Source of the DNA: Mesorhizobium sp. M00.F.Ca.ET.216.01.1.1 | GTDB lineage: Bacteria > Pseudomonadota > Alphaproteobacteria > Rhizobiales > Rhizobiaceae | Length of the DNA: 64,000 nt | Direction: 5' to 3' | Assembly: GCF_004010325.2 (NCBI RefSeq) | Contig: NZ_SADR02000012.1 | Coordinates: forward strand, 62,001-126,000 | Shown here: piece by piece, positions 63,791 to 64,000 of the stretch | How the letters are laid out: each line of letters starts with the position of its first letter | Position numbering within the stretch: the first letter of the stretch is position 1 | Translations under genes and position numbers: made by a program | Notes under the pieces: generated by a model | The model's database searches: none | Seen by the model: only the letters and a program-made list of their open reading frames with translations | What the model was told of the DNA's origin: nothing

Positions 63791-64000
63791 ATGGCAACAA
63801 TCGCGCTTGTCGATGACGATCGCAACATCCTGACTTCGGTCTCGATCGCCCTCGAATCCGAGGGGTATCGTGTCGAAACCTACACGGATGGCGCATCGGC
63901 GCTGGAAGGCCTGGCGGCACGCCCGCCAAATCTCGCCATCCTCGACATCAAGATGCCGCGCATGGACGGCATGGAGCTGCTGCGCCGGATGCGGCAGAAA
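63791..64000 (+). CDS. chvI: ChvI-type response regulator, N-terminal part (runs off window end)
   Basis: The frame from ATG 63791 ([34 protein letters not shown]) is open to the window end; ATG 63773 is an in-frame alternative and GGGAG lies 10 bases before 63791. The receiver-domain acidic pocket (DDD) and phosphorylation Asp in [20 protein letters not shown] are visible. The text is that of rhizobial ChvI, the partner of the ChvG/ExoS membrane kinase that responds to acidity and the ExoR regulator and is essential for symbiosis. The DNA-binding half lies outside the window. Confidence 0.88.
   Translation, partial: MATIALVDDDRNILTSVSIALESEGYRVETYTDGASALEGLAARPPNLAILDIKMPRMDGMELLRRMRQK

Overview
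The window looks like chromosome from a Rhizobiales bacterium, most probably Mesorhizobium. The basis is the high GC content, the gene order hslV/hslU next to the hisB-hisH-hisA-hisF-hisE-coaA run, pckA divergent from a chvI-type response regulator, a complete rhizobial myo-inositol (iol/idh/iat) locus, mocDEF-like genes, and several dispersed intergenic palindromes. All assignments come from reading the sequence; no database search was possible.

Layout. 1-722: 5' part of an IS4-family transposase (minus). 1007-3375: a conserved hypothetical and a D,D-carboxypeptidase lipoprotein. 3702-9059: a tRNA-Arg(CCG) followed by an accessory segment made of an intact IS481-family element, a two-gene FIST-sensor/nucleotidyl-cyclase operon, a decayed tRNA-Met-like sequence, a second copy of the tRNA-end/IS junction with a decayed IS481 remnant, and broken coding sequence. 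9071-16550: a tightly overlapping minus-strand operon (XRE regulator, hyfB-C-E-F-G-I) for a complex I/hydrogenase-4-like membrane complex whose large subunit lacks the [NiFe] cysteine pairs. 16751-22162: a LacI regulator divergent from a sugar ABC transporter. 22178-24682: phnN, phnM and a DUF1045 gene.

24841-43758 is the inositol region: iolB, a small membrane protein, iolE, iolD, iolC, iolR and a divergent Gfo/Idh/MocA oxidoreductase. Then come aroG (with a previously uncalled aromatic-rich leader peptide and intrinsic terminator), an SDR, idhA, the ABC transporter iatA-iatP-ibpA, a LacI regulator and divergent mocD-mocE-mocF. Read together: ibpA-iatP-iatA import inositol, idhA oxidises it, iolE/D/B/C degrade the ring product, and mocDEF could feed methylated inosamine (rhizopine) or a similar compound into the pathway. 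IolR-type half sites occur before iolC, ibpA and iolR.

43776-54040 is mostly housekeeping: a DUF1402 protein, HslU, DUF2585, a GNAT acetyltransferase, HslV, then the histidine genes interleaved with DUF2628, DUF1330 and arginase-fold genes, ending in coaA. 54118-60758 carries a GtrB-like glycosyltransferase, a methyltransferase, a GtrA-like flippase and two paralogous polytopic membrane proteins. The second paralogue is interrupted by an in-frame amber codon. Each paralogue is followed by alkB sequence (a fragment, then the intact gene), which points to an old tandem duplication. The window ends with a decayed BON/LysM gene, arfB, pckA and the start of chvI.
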